Assembly (NCBI GenBank): GCA_013397845.1
Contig: VZTG01006282.1
Coordinates: forward strand, 62,245-126,244
DNA from: Melanocharis versteri
Lineage: Eukaryota; Chordata; Aves; Passeriformes; Melanocharitidae
DNA: 64,000 nt
Direction: 5' to 3'
Positions 12,601 to 27,600 of this stretch are shown here, in pieces (positions within the stretch are counted from its first letter, which is position 1; each line of letters begins with the position of its first letter). A program made the translations under genes and the position numbers. The notes under the pieces were generated by a model. The model saw only the letters and a list, made by a program, of their open reading frames with translations. It ran no database searches and was not told the origin of the DNA.

Positions 12601-15600
12601 TATTCAATGTGTCTTGTTTAGTTGCTCAAAGAACCCTTATTTTAACGACAAAATACTGAATTCCCCAACCTCGGGCAGGAGGAGGAAGGAGGAAGAGTTA
12701 GATTAGGTTGTGAAGAAAGAGGTTGAATCTGGAGAAGGAAAAGGGAGTGGGGTAAAGGTGTTCTGGGTGTTTGTCTTTGCTTCTCATCATCCAAATCTAT
12801 GTTAATTTGCAATAAAATAATGTTTTCCAAGCTGAGTCTGTTTTGCCCATGACAGCTGTCAAGTGATCTCCCAGTCTTTATCCCAACCCACAAGCATTTT
12901 CACCGTATTCTCTCCCTCTGTCCTGTTGAGGAAGGAGGGAGAGAGAGAGTAGCACAGTTTCTACCTGGTAGCCAGCCAAGATAACAAATATTCAACACTA
13001 TAAAGGTATATTTGCACCTTCATTTGCCACCAATTGTTTCAAAAATATTTACCTAACTAAGTATGCAATTTATTCAGTAATGAGCATTCATGGAGATGGC
13101 AGAAATTACCATAAATAAAATAAATTTTTATACGACGTTTGTGTTCCAAACCATCTTTTGTAGACTTATTTTCTTGTCTTTTCACTAATGTGATATGAAC
13201 TATCTCTCTTTTCCAGGTGAAAATGTGTTTCTGGTTTTAGATGGTCCTGTAGATGCAATCTGGATTGAGAATTTAAATTCAGTTTTGGATGATAACAAGA
13301 CCCTCACTCTAGCAAATGGAGATCGAATTCCTATGTCTCCTTCATGTAAACTGTTATTTGAGGTCCACAACATTGAGAATGCCTCTCCAGCAACAGTTTC
13401 TCGAATGGGTATGGTCTTCATCAGTTCTTCTGTCCTCAGCTGGAGACCAATATTGCAGGTAAGACAATTATTGCTGGCTGCTCCTTATTATACCTTGCTA
13501 TACATTTTATACAGAACGTTATTGTGGATGTTTTTTTCAGGCATGGCTGAAAAAACGTACTGCTCAGGAAGCTGAACTGTTGCAAAGTTTGTATGACAGA
13601 ATCTTTGAACCAGCATATACATATATGAAACTAAACCTTAACCCCAAAATGGAGCTTCTGGAATGTAACTACATTATGCAGGTAAAAGATACTGTATGGG
13701 TCTGTATGAATTGACTGACAATAGTAAAAGTGCAGAAATAGCAAGGAGAACATTTGATAGCCATAAAATTTAATTTGAAAATATTGTCTCCTGACAAAGA
13801 AAAGCTCAAAATCAATATTTTTTTCTTGGGCAATATAAGAGGAAGTGCGAAGATATGCAGAAGAAAATTTTTCTTCTCTGTATCGCTTCATACCTAAGCT
13901 AGTCTTCTAATGACTGGAATTTGCAGGCTTCAGTAAATTTCCAGAAGCGTATGTTTAATAAGCTAGTGGACTCATTCTGGTTCTTTTAATACCAAAAAAG
14001 TTGTGGTAAGGGTCACTATATATCTACTGGCAGTGTCAGCAGAGAGCGAGAAGAATAATTCTATTTATCTTTTTATCTTCAGATGTAATAGGTGTTATTC
14101 TGTCCATCAGCTCTTTCAAGGTCAATGTAGTAATTTTTGCCTCTCTTTTTCTATCAGTTGGAATTCTACCTTGAGTGGGGTCCAAACTATATCAGTGATT
14201 TATTAATAGTATAAATACGTGTTTGGCAGATTTGCAAGACTGTCAGTCCCGTACTGTGTATCTCCAGTTGATTTGTTTATGAGTCTGTTGTCATCTGCAG
14301 ATTCTAAGTTTCCAGACTTTCCATTTGTCCATGTAATCTCCCTTTTATTTTGACACACTCACAAAAAATTCAGTGGTGACCTTGAAGAAGAGCCTAGACA
14401 AGATAATGTTTTGGAAAGCACTCCAATTTAATGTTAAACTACCGAACTTGCACCCAACATCTTTTTGCTGTTCGTCAGAGAGTTAGCTTCAGATTTTCTA
14501 GATTGTGAAGTATTTTACTGCAAACTAATAGCCACAGTAAATGCTGGAGAGTTTAACTGTGCAGTATCAAATGCAATTAGAGTATCTTTAGAATTGAAGT
14601 CCCCAGGGAGAAACTATTGAACTAACCACTTTATGATGTGCAATGCGCAACATTTTTGAGAGATGTATTATTTTTCTTCTGCATTTCTTATCTGTGAAAC
14701 CTCTGACTGAACTGAGCTTCTCTTCATGGAAGATTTTCCTTGTGATTAAAAGTTTCTGTTATTTTTGATCAGCACTTGTTAGGAAGTGTCAGCAAGTCAG
14801 TGTCTGATATACTCATAGTGTCTGATCAGGGAAATATGTCCCTGATTTAAGCTGTATTGAATGTTTCTTTGTGTGAATGAAAATCTCTAGTAAGTTTCTG
14901 TCACATCTGTGACAAAGTAAATAACTCTTCTCTTAGCAGGCCTCCGTGCTTGTGTTATCTAAGACCAGCGACACCAGAGATTTTACCCTACTTGTACCTA
15001 AAAATCTCAGCTTTGCCATAAATGGTCTCTGTGCAGAAGCTCTGTACCTTATCAGCCTCCTGATTTGTTGGGTCTTGTGTCTCTTTAGCAACTGTAGGAT
15101 TCAGGACATGCTGCTTCTCTTTAGTTCATGCATTTTCGAAAATTACAACCAAATCAAAGCAGTTGCATCTGGCATACTTGTATTTGAGTTCTAAAACTCA
15201 GTTTTGGATGTGCACCCAAACATGCACATGTACCTGATTAAGCCATTTGTAAGCATTCACAATTTAAGCTGCCTATTCATGTACAACAGCTTTATAATAG
15301 TTTCATATAAATGTGATCTCACCTTTGCTTTCCTCCTTGTAATCTCCACTGACTTTCTAACTCTTTATGCATCCTCTGGCCCACCTCATTAGGTAGACAA
15401 ATATTATTTACCTTAGGAGATTCAACACCAGTTTTTTGTTTCGATTTGTCCCGCCTTACGAGCCTATTGGAAAAATCAGTAAACTTTTAGCTAAAGGAGA
15501 TCTGATTGACATGGTCTGCATGAAGGATCAAAGGTGTTTGACATTGTTCTTTACCAGGGATTTACATGAATGCTAAATAGTCAAAGCAGAAGATAGGAAT

Positions 15601-18600
15601 TTCATTTCTACATAAACAATCTATTGGAAGATAGGAAATGTCTGACTGGATTATCAGTTCAGAGGAAGGACAGAGGTTATCACTGATCCTGAGGCACCTT
15701 TGCTGCGATCAGTGCTGTTCAAAATGTTCATAAACAATTTGGAAAAGTTTTAGGTGAAGAAATTTATTGATGATACTGGATTATTCAGGGTATTAAGGAC
15801 AAAACAACTAACCATGAAGAACTGTAGACAGACTTTATGAGACTGGATAAATAGGTAATAAAATGGCAAATGAAATTCAATGAAGATAAGCATGAAGGAG
15901 TTCACAAAGGAAGAAAACAAACTGTTCAATGCTATAAATAGCAGACCTATGGGACATCTTGCCAAAGGTTGTAATAGACAATAAAAGTTTATGTAGGATC
16001 AAGACCAGTCTTGCTATTTTCAGGGTGGAAAAAACTACATGGGATTATAAAAGCAGACAAAGTGTGTATTGTTCACAAAGTCACAAGCCGAAGAGGGTAC
16101 CAACAGGAAGTACTACCCCAGCACCACCACAAGCCAAGAGAGACTTTTTTCTTTTACTCTTCTCCACTTTTGGCCACTGTTGCAAACGAGATGCAGGGCA
16201 ACCATTAGAAGTATGTGTTACTGTATTACTTCCCACTCCAAGCATGAGATGCAAGACAGCATAAAGAGTACCAATTCCAAGAGCTGACTGAAAATCTGTC
16301 TCACTGTTAAAAAGATGTATTTTGAAACGATATGCTGGACACTGCCTTTTACAGAAGGAGAGTACAATTGGGGTTGCCTAAGACAGTCAAACATCCGAAT
16401 TCATAAGCAACATCATGAAATTGTAGATAACAAGTTACTATTACTCTAGAATCTGCACTCTAGTTCCTTAGAAACAGAGTGAAGCAATCACATAATAGAA
16501 TAATTTAACCTTTTTATTTTTAAAAAAATGGAAAAATAGACATTAATGTGATAGATGCATAAATTGTACCATAATCAAGATAAATACCTCAAACAGATGC
16601 TAAAAATTCTTCCATGCTTAAAAATGGAAAGAAATGGCTAGGCTTCACCCATTCTTGGAGTTCTGAATATTATAAAATCCTTTGAAAAGCTGTTTTGTTA
16701 CCCTAGCTCATAAATGACATTTATTATGTAGGCATAATTTAAAAGTATGATTGATGATCAAATTACCTAAGTAATTTTGAAAATTTTGTTCAATTTTATA
16801 TAGCTATCTTTAATAAGTTTTATTGGGTTTGTTGTTCTGAATTTTATGTTTGGTGGTTTCTTGTAATTTGTATTGATTTAAATTTTGAATACATATGAAT
16901 AATGCATGTGCATACATATATAGGTAAATAAAAAGTGATTAAGTAATATTTTCTAAATGCATATTTTAAAATATTTTCAGTCTATTAATCTTCTGGAGGG
17001 CTTGATTCCGTTGAAGGAAGAACGTGGTGTATCAGCTACACATCATCTGCATAAATTGTTCAACTTTGCAATAATGTGGAGTTTAGGTGCCCTTCTGGAG
17101 CTGGACAGTCGAGATAAACTTGAAGCCTTCATCAGAGCTCATGATAATAAATTAGACTTACCAAAAATCCCTCGTGGCAGCACTCAAACGATGTATGAGT
17201 TTTATGTTAGTGATCATGGTAAGAAAAAGAACAAATATTGTTTTTTAAACTGTCATTTTAAAACTCTGTTACTCCTTTAATCCTTACTATACAGTCACAT
17301 AAGTTGAGTTTTTTTGACAGTGTAGTACCAGCACATCTGTGGATGTGAGAAGTCAGAGACAAGAGATAGAGTGCTCATTGCTAACATTTTCCTATTTCTT
17401 TTTAATTTCTTTCTTACAAATTACTTTTCTATTAATTTAGCCAGCCTACAATTTGTAGATAATTTGTGCTTAGGCTGGTTTAGTCTAGCTTAATATTATT
17501 TTACGTTTAATTTTCTTACAGCTGGTAGTTTTTGTTAATGGAATAAAATCTGATTTTAATTTTGCATAGTAATTATTACTCACATCTAATAACCGGTCAT
17601 AAATCTGAAAGGTTATAGAATTAAAAGAATAGTGAGAAATTTTGATTCTCAATATTTTGAATAGTGTGCTATTTTGCAGAACAAATTTTTTAGTTTAACT
17701 AGCACACGCAGCCAATGTCACAAAAACTTACTAATATAACAGGGTATGTTCTCTTCTAAAGAAGTTAATTTCTCTCACATCCAGATTCACTTTTTTTTGC
17801 CAGCAACATTGATTTAGTGTACACATATGCAATCCATGTTGTCATGTTCTGTAATTTTTCACCAGCAGTGTGAGAATTAGTTTCTAGGTAAACATTCTTT
17901 GGGGGTTTTATTTAGATAAGTATATATAAATTTAATAAATATGTCTACATTTAGTAGAATTGTAGACTAATTACAGGTCATGACTAAGAATGTCCTTTGT
18001 TAGGTGCATTTTAGACAGATTTGAGAAAATTTATTCCTTTTTATACTTTGTATATTCCACCCATAATAACTATTTTTTAAATTATTGTATTAACAAAATA
18101 TTGAACATTCTGAATGTATTGAACATGATCAAAACATAATGAAATTTTCCACCTTTTTTTTTTGGGGGGGGGGCATTTCAGGTGAGTGGGAGCACTGGAG
18201 TAAAAGAGTTCAGGAATTTGTTTATCCAACAGATCATGTCCCAGACTACGCATCTATTCTGGTTCCAAATGTTGATAACACCAGAACTCAGTTTTTGATA
18301 AACACAATTGCAAAACAAAAGAAAGTAAGTACAGGATTACGTATTTTAGTATATACCTAATATAAAATAAATAGAAAACTACTTAAAAAGTAACTGGGTG
18401 TTACAATCGTTCTTCATCTTCTCTGTCTCTAGTTCTTGCTTCCCAAGTGCATCATTAAATTGTTTTATTTTCATTTTCTTAACATGGATCCTCTGCAATT
18501 ATTTCTGTGCATGAACAAAACTTTAAAATATAAAGGAAGGAACTTGCAGAAAGCCTTCTTAGGGTCATCCTCTAAAAGAGACTGTTGCAGTGGATGTGTC

Positions 18601-21600
18601 GGAAGCTGGAAGAAGTTTGGCATTTGGTAGAAAATCCTCTAGCACATTCTTGTTTCTTCCTTTCCCTTTTAACTCTGCAAAGAAATTTCTTGGAGAATCT
18701 ATGTGGGATGAAAACCACATACAGTCTAAGTGCATATGGAGACAAGAAAAACCTATCAAAAAATGTAGCACTTAAAAATAGACACAGAAACTATTATTTT
18801 CTCAAAAATAGGTCTGTTATGCATATATAAATATAAGTTTTGATATTACTTATGTGGTTTAAATATCTGTTGCAGGCTGTTTTGCTCATAGGCGAACAGG
18901 GAACCGCGAAGACAGTCATGATTAAAGGATATATGAAGAGATATGACCCAGAAGAGCATTTGTCAAAAAGTGTAAACTTTTCATCTGCCACAGAACCATT
19001 TATGTTTCAGGTAGAAATGTAGATTTGAAACAGTCTTGCATACCATTTCCTTGTTAAGGGTACTTAATTCTGATGATAAGTGACTTAGAATTAAATTCTA
19101 AAGGATCTTTTTTGTCTAAGTCACTTTAACATTTTAGAAAATTCTATTAAAAATAATTTTTGCAGATCAGAATAAAATATAGCCATGCACATAGAGATAC
19201 ATATATTCATGATTGCTGTGTGGTTTTTCATTATGGAATTCTAAGAATCAATTTTTTTTGCTGAAGACCTTTGATTTTCGTGATGATTAGATTTTTGTTA
19301 AATACTTTGGGTTTTTTTCTGATTCTTTTGTATATAATGTTAATTTTAATTTTAGTTAAATAAAGAACAGATTTCAACTTATAGATAATTTTTTTTTCGT
19401 CAGCTCAGGAGTAACTACAGCATCAGAAATTCAATCTGTAAAGACCTCTATCATGACAACTTTGTAGGAATTTCTCTTTCCCAATGTAACTGGTAAAAAT
19501 CCATATAAATAGAAAAAAATGCTGTGCATAGTTTTCTCAAGTGATTGAAAGGATGTTTTATAACACTGTGCTATGATTTGGTATTACTGATTTTCCTAGG
19601 ATGTGATTCCATAAGTTAAATTGGCTTCATTACCAATTCAATGCAATGAATTCATGGTGACGAGCCTCTGTTAGGAAAAAGAATTCATTTTGGTATATTT
19701 CTTGATTGAAAAATCTATTCGTGGAATAGGTCTTACAAACTCCATTCCAAAATTAGGCATATTTTTTTAGAAGCTGGTGTAAATGTTATTAAGAAAATGG
19801 TGAAAAATAATGGATTATACACCTACTTCTTCAAAAAAATTCCAGACTCACAGAATGGCTGCTGAGTTTTTCCCAGCAGGTATTCTTATGTGTAAGATCT
19901 CTGGTCGTGGTTTGTATCAAAACGAGACAGAACAAGGCAGCCATCCTTTCATGCATGCAAGACTTATTGGGCCAGTCAGTATCTCTGTCCCAGTGTCCTT
20001 TACTGAGCCTGTAATGGGTCCTCAGAACATTCTTGAAAACAAATCCCAGGCTTGCTCACCTCTGGTTCAGAGGATGTGTGAGAGGACCTCGGTGTGTCTT
20101 GTCTCTGCTGCAGCCCTGTAGCAGCACCTCAGGGGAAGGGCTCCCTTAGCAGCCAGTTAGCTCAAGACGTGGTTCACTCTGCTGGTTTCCAACGGAGAGA
20201 CGTAGCAGAAAAACAAGTGAAATGCTTCTAATCACTTGAAAGAGTTGCACTCAAGTTTTTGGTTTTTTTTTTTAATTGTGAGTCACCATTCTGAAGATAT
20301 TTGAAAGGTGGTGTGATTTTGGATGCATCAGATGCGCTACAAAGTTCTTGATTTCTTATGTAACCACCTAGCAGTTTCTCTTTTTCACCTTAATCATGTA
20401 TTCTCTATATGTCTGTATCTTAAAATACTCATTAATATCCTGTTGTAAAAATGCGACAAAAACATTGGACAAAACATATATCTATTTTCTGTTTCATAAA
20501 TACTATTAATACCTTTATCTTTGTGACAGCACATGCTACATTGCTCATATAGGGTGGCATTTGTGCTTTTATAGAGAAAACATTACTTGTCTAAGGAAAA
20601 CATCTGGTACCATCTTGTAAGGTGTTTTTTTCTGTCATTGTTTATGTATCTTTAGAAAGACTGTAGAGCTGTAGAACTTTGAAGAAACATTTCAGTTATA
20701 TGTCAATCTTACTTGTCTATTTCATCCTCTTTCTTGCCACCAAAACATTAAAATTTTGCATTACATCCCTCACAAGACACCTGGGAAATCATAATTAAAG
20801 GAATTTAAGTTGCCTCTGTGTGCTCTGCAATTATATTGCAAATACTAAATAAGTGATATTAGTTAGGGAAACAATAACGCTGATAATGAAATAGTAATTT
20901 CTAAGTTTGGAAACTTTTTAAAAAGCTCTCGTAGCCAGAGGTGGGTTGCAGGACAGGAGTTGGATTCCTTAGGAATTGGGTTCCTTAATACTAGAATTAA
21001 AGATGAAACTGCTAACAAAAAGAGGGAATCATTGGCTAAGTACTGTAGCAGGTTTTTCAACAATGCATTTTAAATATTGTTGCTTTATATAAAATGAGAA
21101 TTTTCTTTACCTTTTTAGAGGACAATAGAGAGTTATGTGGACAAACGTGTTGGAAGTACTTATGGACCTCCTGGGGGCAGAAAGATGACTGTTTTTATTG
21201 ATGATATCAATATGCCATTTATCAATGAATGGGGAGATCAGGTAAACTTTTTTAATATTTACTACTTACTCTCAAATTGTTGTGCTTTTTATATATATAC
21301 ACATGGGAATCAGTGGACTTCCTAAACATTTTAGTTAACTGTTAATTATTGGAAGTGCTTTATCATTTTGGTACACTGACACACAAAAAAAGAGAGCAAA
21401 TTAGATTTACTGATGAGACATGCAATATAATGATGCCATATTTTACATAATCTCCGCTTCTTTATTTTTGTAAGACTGAACAAAAATCAGCACCATACTA
21501 AAGTAGCATATTATCTATTTCAAGATTGACATCAATCTGAGAGCACCAATGAATAAATTTCTGTCAAGAGAAAGTGCAATACCTTGGAGAGAGAAATAAA

Positions 21601-24600
21601 GGATGTAAAAAATTCAGGCCTCCACTAGGCTTTGCACTATGGTCCCAAGACGTGGCTGATATATTTTTAGTGGGATAATGGTTTGTGATTGGTGCTGCAT
21701 ATCGTGTTGGTATTGGTGGGGTATGTGACCACATAAATAAGGCTTGCTGAATATCTTTGGAGCACTTGCTATGGGACAAACTCTGGAGCTGCAGAGTGGA
21801 ATACAGAGTGAATAACCTTTCCAAAATAAACAAAAAAGAATCAATTGTTTTGCTTCAAAGGAGGCCCAAGAGAGAGCTGAAAAGCATAGCTGGAATATCT
21901 GTAGCTGAATTTCCAGCAACAAAATTAGGAACAAAAACCGATTTTTGCCTCAGTTCATTGCTTTAATTTTGTTTAGTTCAAAAGAATACAAACACATTTT
22001 CTTGATATTATATGGCAGTAGAGCTCTGAAACAATTTTCCTGCCATTTAAAATTACATAAACCAAGATATTCCATATGACTAAGGAAGGTATTTTAATTT
22101 GTTTTTAGATTAAGGTGACAATATCTCTCTGTGGATTAGCAGAATTACAAAAAGAACTTTAATTATCATAGTGTATTTTCTTCTTTTCTTGCATAAATTT
22201 CTAATTTGTACAACTTACATAAATTTACAGATAACAAATGAAATTGTCCGTCAGATGATGGAAATGAGAGGAATGTACAGCTTGGATAAGCCTGGAGACT
22301 TCATTACAATTGTAGATGTACAGATAATAGCAGCAATGATACATCCTGGAGGAGGCCGTAATGATATTCCCCAGCGTTTAAAAAGACAGTTTTGTGTATT
22401 CAATTGTACATTGCCATCCAACGCATCCATCGACAAAATTTTTGGTACTTTTTTCTCTTGTTTTAGTATGATTTATTTCCTTTCATAATGGACAACATTT
22501 GTAAAAGTATACTTTCTTACTTTCATCATGCAAATTCAGAGTTCTTCCAGTATAACCACTGAAGCTGTGGTAGAGCAAAAATAGTGCTGTGGAAGAGAAA
22601 TAAAACCCTTAAAATGCTTGTCTTTCTAATTTTGGACAAACAAATATTAAGAAAGTAATGACATTTCCTGGAAGACTATGAGCACTGCTATTTCTGTGTA
22701 GGTTAACATTCCACCTCTAAACTGTCTGAAATGCACTCTGTTGCTAAATTTCTCAATTCTGGTAACTCTGTCAATACAGGATATGGTGGAAATCCAGCAC
22801 TTACTGCCCAATGTTTCTATACCAATTCAGAAAAGCCATAGACAACAGAGAAAAATTATTTAATCTGTAATTTTAAATTATGTTTTACCAATAATGTTTT
22901 AAATAAGCACCTATTTGTCTTGCTCATGACTTACCTTATTATATCCTACAAGCTGAGATTAATTGTTTATTGCATCTTATATTTTCAGGTATAATTGCCA
23001 GTGGATACTTTCATCCCTGTAGAGAATTCAACCCTGAAGTATGTGGTATGGTGGAAAAATTGGTCTCAACAGGAAGAATATTGTGGCAGCGGACAAAGGT
23101 ATAAATTCAGGGGAAGTTTTACCTCTGAACAGAGTGACTATTAGTTTAGTTTAGGCAACTATTCCCTAAGATCATATCTCTAAGAAAAACCCCCCAAAAA
23201 ACCCAAACCACCCACTCCCAAAAGAAAAGAAAAGAAAAAAGAAAAGAAAAAAAAGAGATTAAAAAACAGAGGATGGGCTACAATGTTTTTGAGATGAAAT
23301 CTGGAAAATATCAGATTTCAGTATACAAGATGGATGAATGGAAGTATCAGTCCGTTCATTCCTATAAGTTAGTTCATGTTACCCAAAGCTTTAATCTCCA
23401 TAGCTAAGGAACAGGGAGTGAAATTCTTTACAAATTATAATTTTCAATTTATAAAGCCAGAGCAACATGTGAAACAATTACATGTTGTAAGTCTTGTTGT
23501 TCTACATTTAGTGATAGATCCTGCTTTCAAACAATTAGATACTCTCGGTGACTTCTTATAAAGAGTTTTCCCACAGTATTATGTGTGAAAAATAGCATTT
23601 TTGTTATTTTTATGCTTTGTATATGTTATTAAGGATAAAGTTATAAATGTTGTTATTATTTATTCTTTCTAAATGTTACTGATTTTGAATATTACCAATA
23701 TTTTTCTTTAGGCAAAGATGTTACCAACACCATCTAAATTCCACTATATCTTCAACCTTCGAGACCTTTCTAGAATTTGGCAAGGAATGTTAACTATAAA
23801 GGCAGAAGAATGCCAAACCAGCACTGTTATTCTTAGACTTTTTAAACATGAATGTACCAGAGTAATTGCTGACAGGTATAATAATTATAGCATTTTATAT
23901 TTAGTAGGTTTAGCCATTTACTTCATTTATGGTCATACATCTGTGAAACTTCTAAATATTATAAACCTTATTAGGCCAATATGAAAAAAATTATCTTATT
24001 TTACATACAGTCTGCATTGGGGTATTATTCCAACAAATATCTTGCTAAGTACTGATAGATTAACCCAGTAACTGAATGGAAAACATCAAAATATCTACGT
24101 ATTATATATTTTAACGTACTTTTTTTCCCCTTTGGCTGCACTCAGCCAATTCCACTGTAGAAAAGAGAACTTTATGTTGTCCTAAATTTATATACATGGG
24201 ATAATTTAAAATTGCTTTGCTCTCCTCACAGAAAAAAACAGGATTGCATGCTTGTGACTAAAAATTGGCCCATTTCCTATAAATCTCTTTCAAAGTATTT
24301 ATAAAACAGATATAGCTGTGACCTGTATGTCTTGGAGACCAGTATTTTTCCGTTCATTGTGTTTCAATTTCTTGTGAAATTCTAGATGTAGCACTATAGC
24401 TGCTGCTAAAAACCTGACATATACCCACTACTACTGTGAGTAGTTATAATTAATACAATTTTTTTCTTACTCTGATGCCCTGAGAAATGACATTAATGAT
24501 TTTTATAAAGTAATGTTTTATACTTAAAGCATTAAATTTAAATATTGACTCTTATAAACAGTTATGTATATTTTCTTATACTTCATTGACTTTATAAAGC

Positions 24601-27600
24601 TATCACAAGGTGAAAGGAATGACAAATATTTTGCCATGGACACAAGAGGGCATTTTAGAGTGCTTTTGCTTTTAGTAACACCTAAAAGGTTTTGAATTTA
24701 AAATTGATCAGGCGTTACCTGCCATGACCAGAATGTTTTCAGTATTCAACATAGCTGCAAAACCTTAAAATGGAGTTTATCTATTTTAAGATGCTGACTA
24801 CATAAATGCAATCTGGTGAAGATGATTTGGTATGTTAGCAGGCAAGACAAATACATAATGATTGCATTGTATTCTAGCAGAGTCAGCCTTAATCATATCC
24901 TTCAATTAACTTGTCAACGTAAAGGAAAGAGGTGTAGGAGAAATATAAGGAGTTCCATCTCTATTTTTTAAATACAAGAGGGACAAAGGGAAATCCTCAT
25001 AAGTATATGTTGATATGTGGACTTCAGCGTATACCCAGTTGAATCAGAAAAAAAACCCAAGGTACATAAAACTTAGAGGTGAATTGCACACTGCCAAAAC
25101 TGGTGGCTAAAACAACTTCCCTCCATTTCACGTAAATGTTAGGAACAATTTCAAACAAAACATAGACCACTGTCAAAAAGTTTTGTTTACCATCCCTGCC
25201 TGCATTTTCTAGAATGCCTCATTTTCTTTCATGAGAGCTCTGAGTCAGCTGACAGAGCCCATCTCTTTTTTCCCTAGAAGGTGCATTAACAAACTTGAGT
25301 AAAGAGCCAAGGAAGATTGCTGTTATCACCAGTTTCGATATCACAAATGAACCATAATCTTGCTCATTATCTCCTCTCTCCTAAGATACATGTGCTGGGT
25401 TCAGAAAATGCATGCAGGAAATGTAAAAGGAAATCTTATCCATCGGCTGTCAAGAATATAAAAATAAAGGCCAGACTTTTCTGCTGACTTAAAAAGTTAT
25501 TTCTCTGTAATCAGAGAAAGCCCATCCACTGCAAAATATTAGCAGTGCTGATATTTCTAACTGTCTGAACTATCATATGTTATACAAACTTACACATTTG
25601 CTAAAATTTATGTCTATACATTTATATGTGCAACAGAGTGCTGTTGATATAAGATGGGGAAAATATTTAATTTTAATTTAAAGCTAGGATCTAACCCACT
25701 AAGGCAAAAGTATCATACAATGTATTATTTTCTGCTTTAAAGCTGGGAGCAATATCACTGGCATTTTTTGATATGTTCATATATTTTTTTTTAATTTGTT
25801 GTGGTAAATTTAAAAATGCATGGAAGATATGTATCTGTGCAGATGTGTTATATACTGGAAAGAGGGAGAGAGAGAGTGTAGTCATGCACTCCCTGTTTCC
25901 ATGCTGCTTTTACATTTCCTAGTGGTTAATGTTATATTGTCATTACTAAGGACCTCTAACAATAGTGAAGTATATAATGAATATCTAGGCTGTATCTATA
26001 ACAGTTCTTCAGTATAGCTTGTCTTATTTGAAAACTCAGAGCACTGCTTCTTCACATTTGTTCTACTTTCCTCTCAGTTGTATCACTGAAAAGAAAAATA
26101 AGTAAATATATGGAAATTATTTTTTTTCTGCACTTTGACATTCACAGTTTGAATTAACCTTTTCTGTGGACAAGGTGGTTCTTGTCTTTTACATTTGCCA
26201 GTTACTCCTAAGTAGCATTCTTCATTGCTTCACCAATAATCACGGCCACAGATAAGCAGAGTAGTCAAAGGTCTGATCTGTGTTGAAATCAGATTGAATC
26301 TGTTAAGGGAAGAAGATAAAGTTGTTTACACAATGAAATGTAGTCACTAGTATCTGTTTCCAGACTTTAATTCCAGACAACCCCAATGTGTATTCCTCTC
26401 TGCTAATTATGGGGTTTTGTGTAAGAGGTGTTGAGAATGGAATCAGGTTGTAGTGCAATATACTACCTTCCTTTCACTATTCCTTGTCTAATTGCAGTTT
26501 CATAGCCAGAGTTACGATATCAGAAATTATGCTGTTCTGCTGCAGGCTGAAAGATGATAAGGGTCACTTAGCAATGGTTATTTGGGAAAGCATTCACCCT
26601 TTTTCATCCTTTTTTGTCTGAAAAATTAAATGGTCTGTTGTTGTCTCATTCTTGGTGAAAGTTGGAAAATCCAATTATTTTGTTTTATTTCATGTCACTA
26701 TTACACTTTATAGTATGGAAGCACTTGATTTTTGTGAATGTTGCCTAATGCGTTTCTGTGACTACTGTGTGGTATGTATTGTCTAATAAATATTTTTCTT
26801 AAAATGTTACAAGCGTTACAAATTGTTACTAAGTTTTTTTCTTTGTATTTAGTTACCTGTTTTCTCTCTATATAACTAGAAATATTGTTTGAAATTTGTA
26901 CTAATTTATGGTTTCCAGGTTTAATACACCCGAAGATACAGCCTGGTTTGAACAAACTATTGATAAAACAATTGAGGAATATGTGGAGGCAGATTTAAGC
27001 GAAGTTCTCCAAGCTGAACCATATTTTGTAGATTTTTTACGGGATGAGCCTGAAGCAACTGGTGAAGAAGCAGAAGATGTTGAGCTTCAAGCACCAAAAA
27101 TTTATGAGGAGGTATTCCATTTTATGCATAAAATACTAGGCACTGGAATTTTCCTTTAATTATTAAGCATGTTATATTGCTGAACTCATACAATACAGAA
27201 AGTTTTATTGATTAGCTACCACATTTTTTAGTGAAAATATATCTAGATTTTCCTGGTTAGCATGCAAGAAATCATTTTAGTGATGTTAGATTTAATAATG
27301 ACATATAAATGTGGTCTATTTGTTCCTGTTCCCCTTGCTTCTTTTTTTTCTTCCACTATAAGCAAAAAATTTCTGCTTAAACACAACTACAATAATTATG
27401 GTGAATTAGCAAGATAATATCATTATACATAGCCAACACATAAAACTGAAGTTTGCATAAAAATATCAGGGCAGTTTTAAAATTCTGAAGATCCCTACTA
27501 GTGTTGTTACGGATTTTTTTTTTTCTTTCCCCAGATTCCGAGCTATGAATTCCTTTGTAACAAGTTGCGGTCATATCAGTCACAATACAATGAAAATATT

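Noticed and set aside
15959..16287. Three overlapping plus-strand frames after the old CR1 piece
   Set aside because: No family match, all three frames are similarly open, and no consistent splice sites link them to the gene.
22231..22444. Assignment of the gene to DNAH5
   Set aside because: GMYSLDKPGDF and nearby residues follow DNAH8 as I remember it, while DNAH5 has NGFYNLEKPGEF. Other exons agree.
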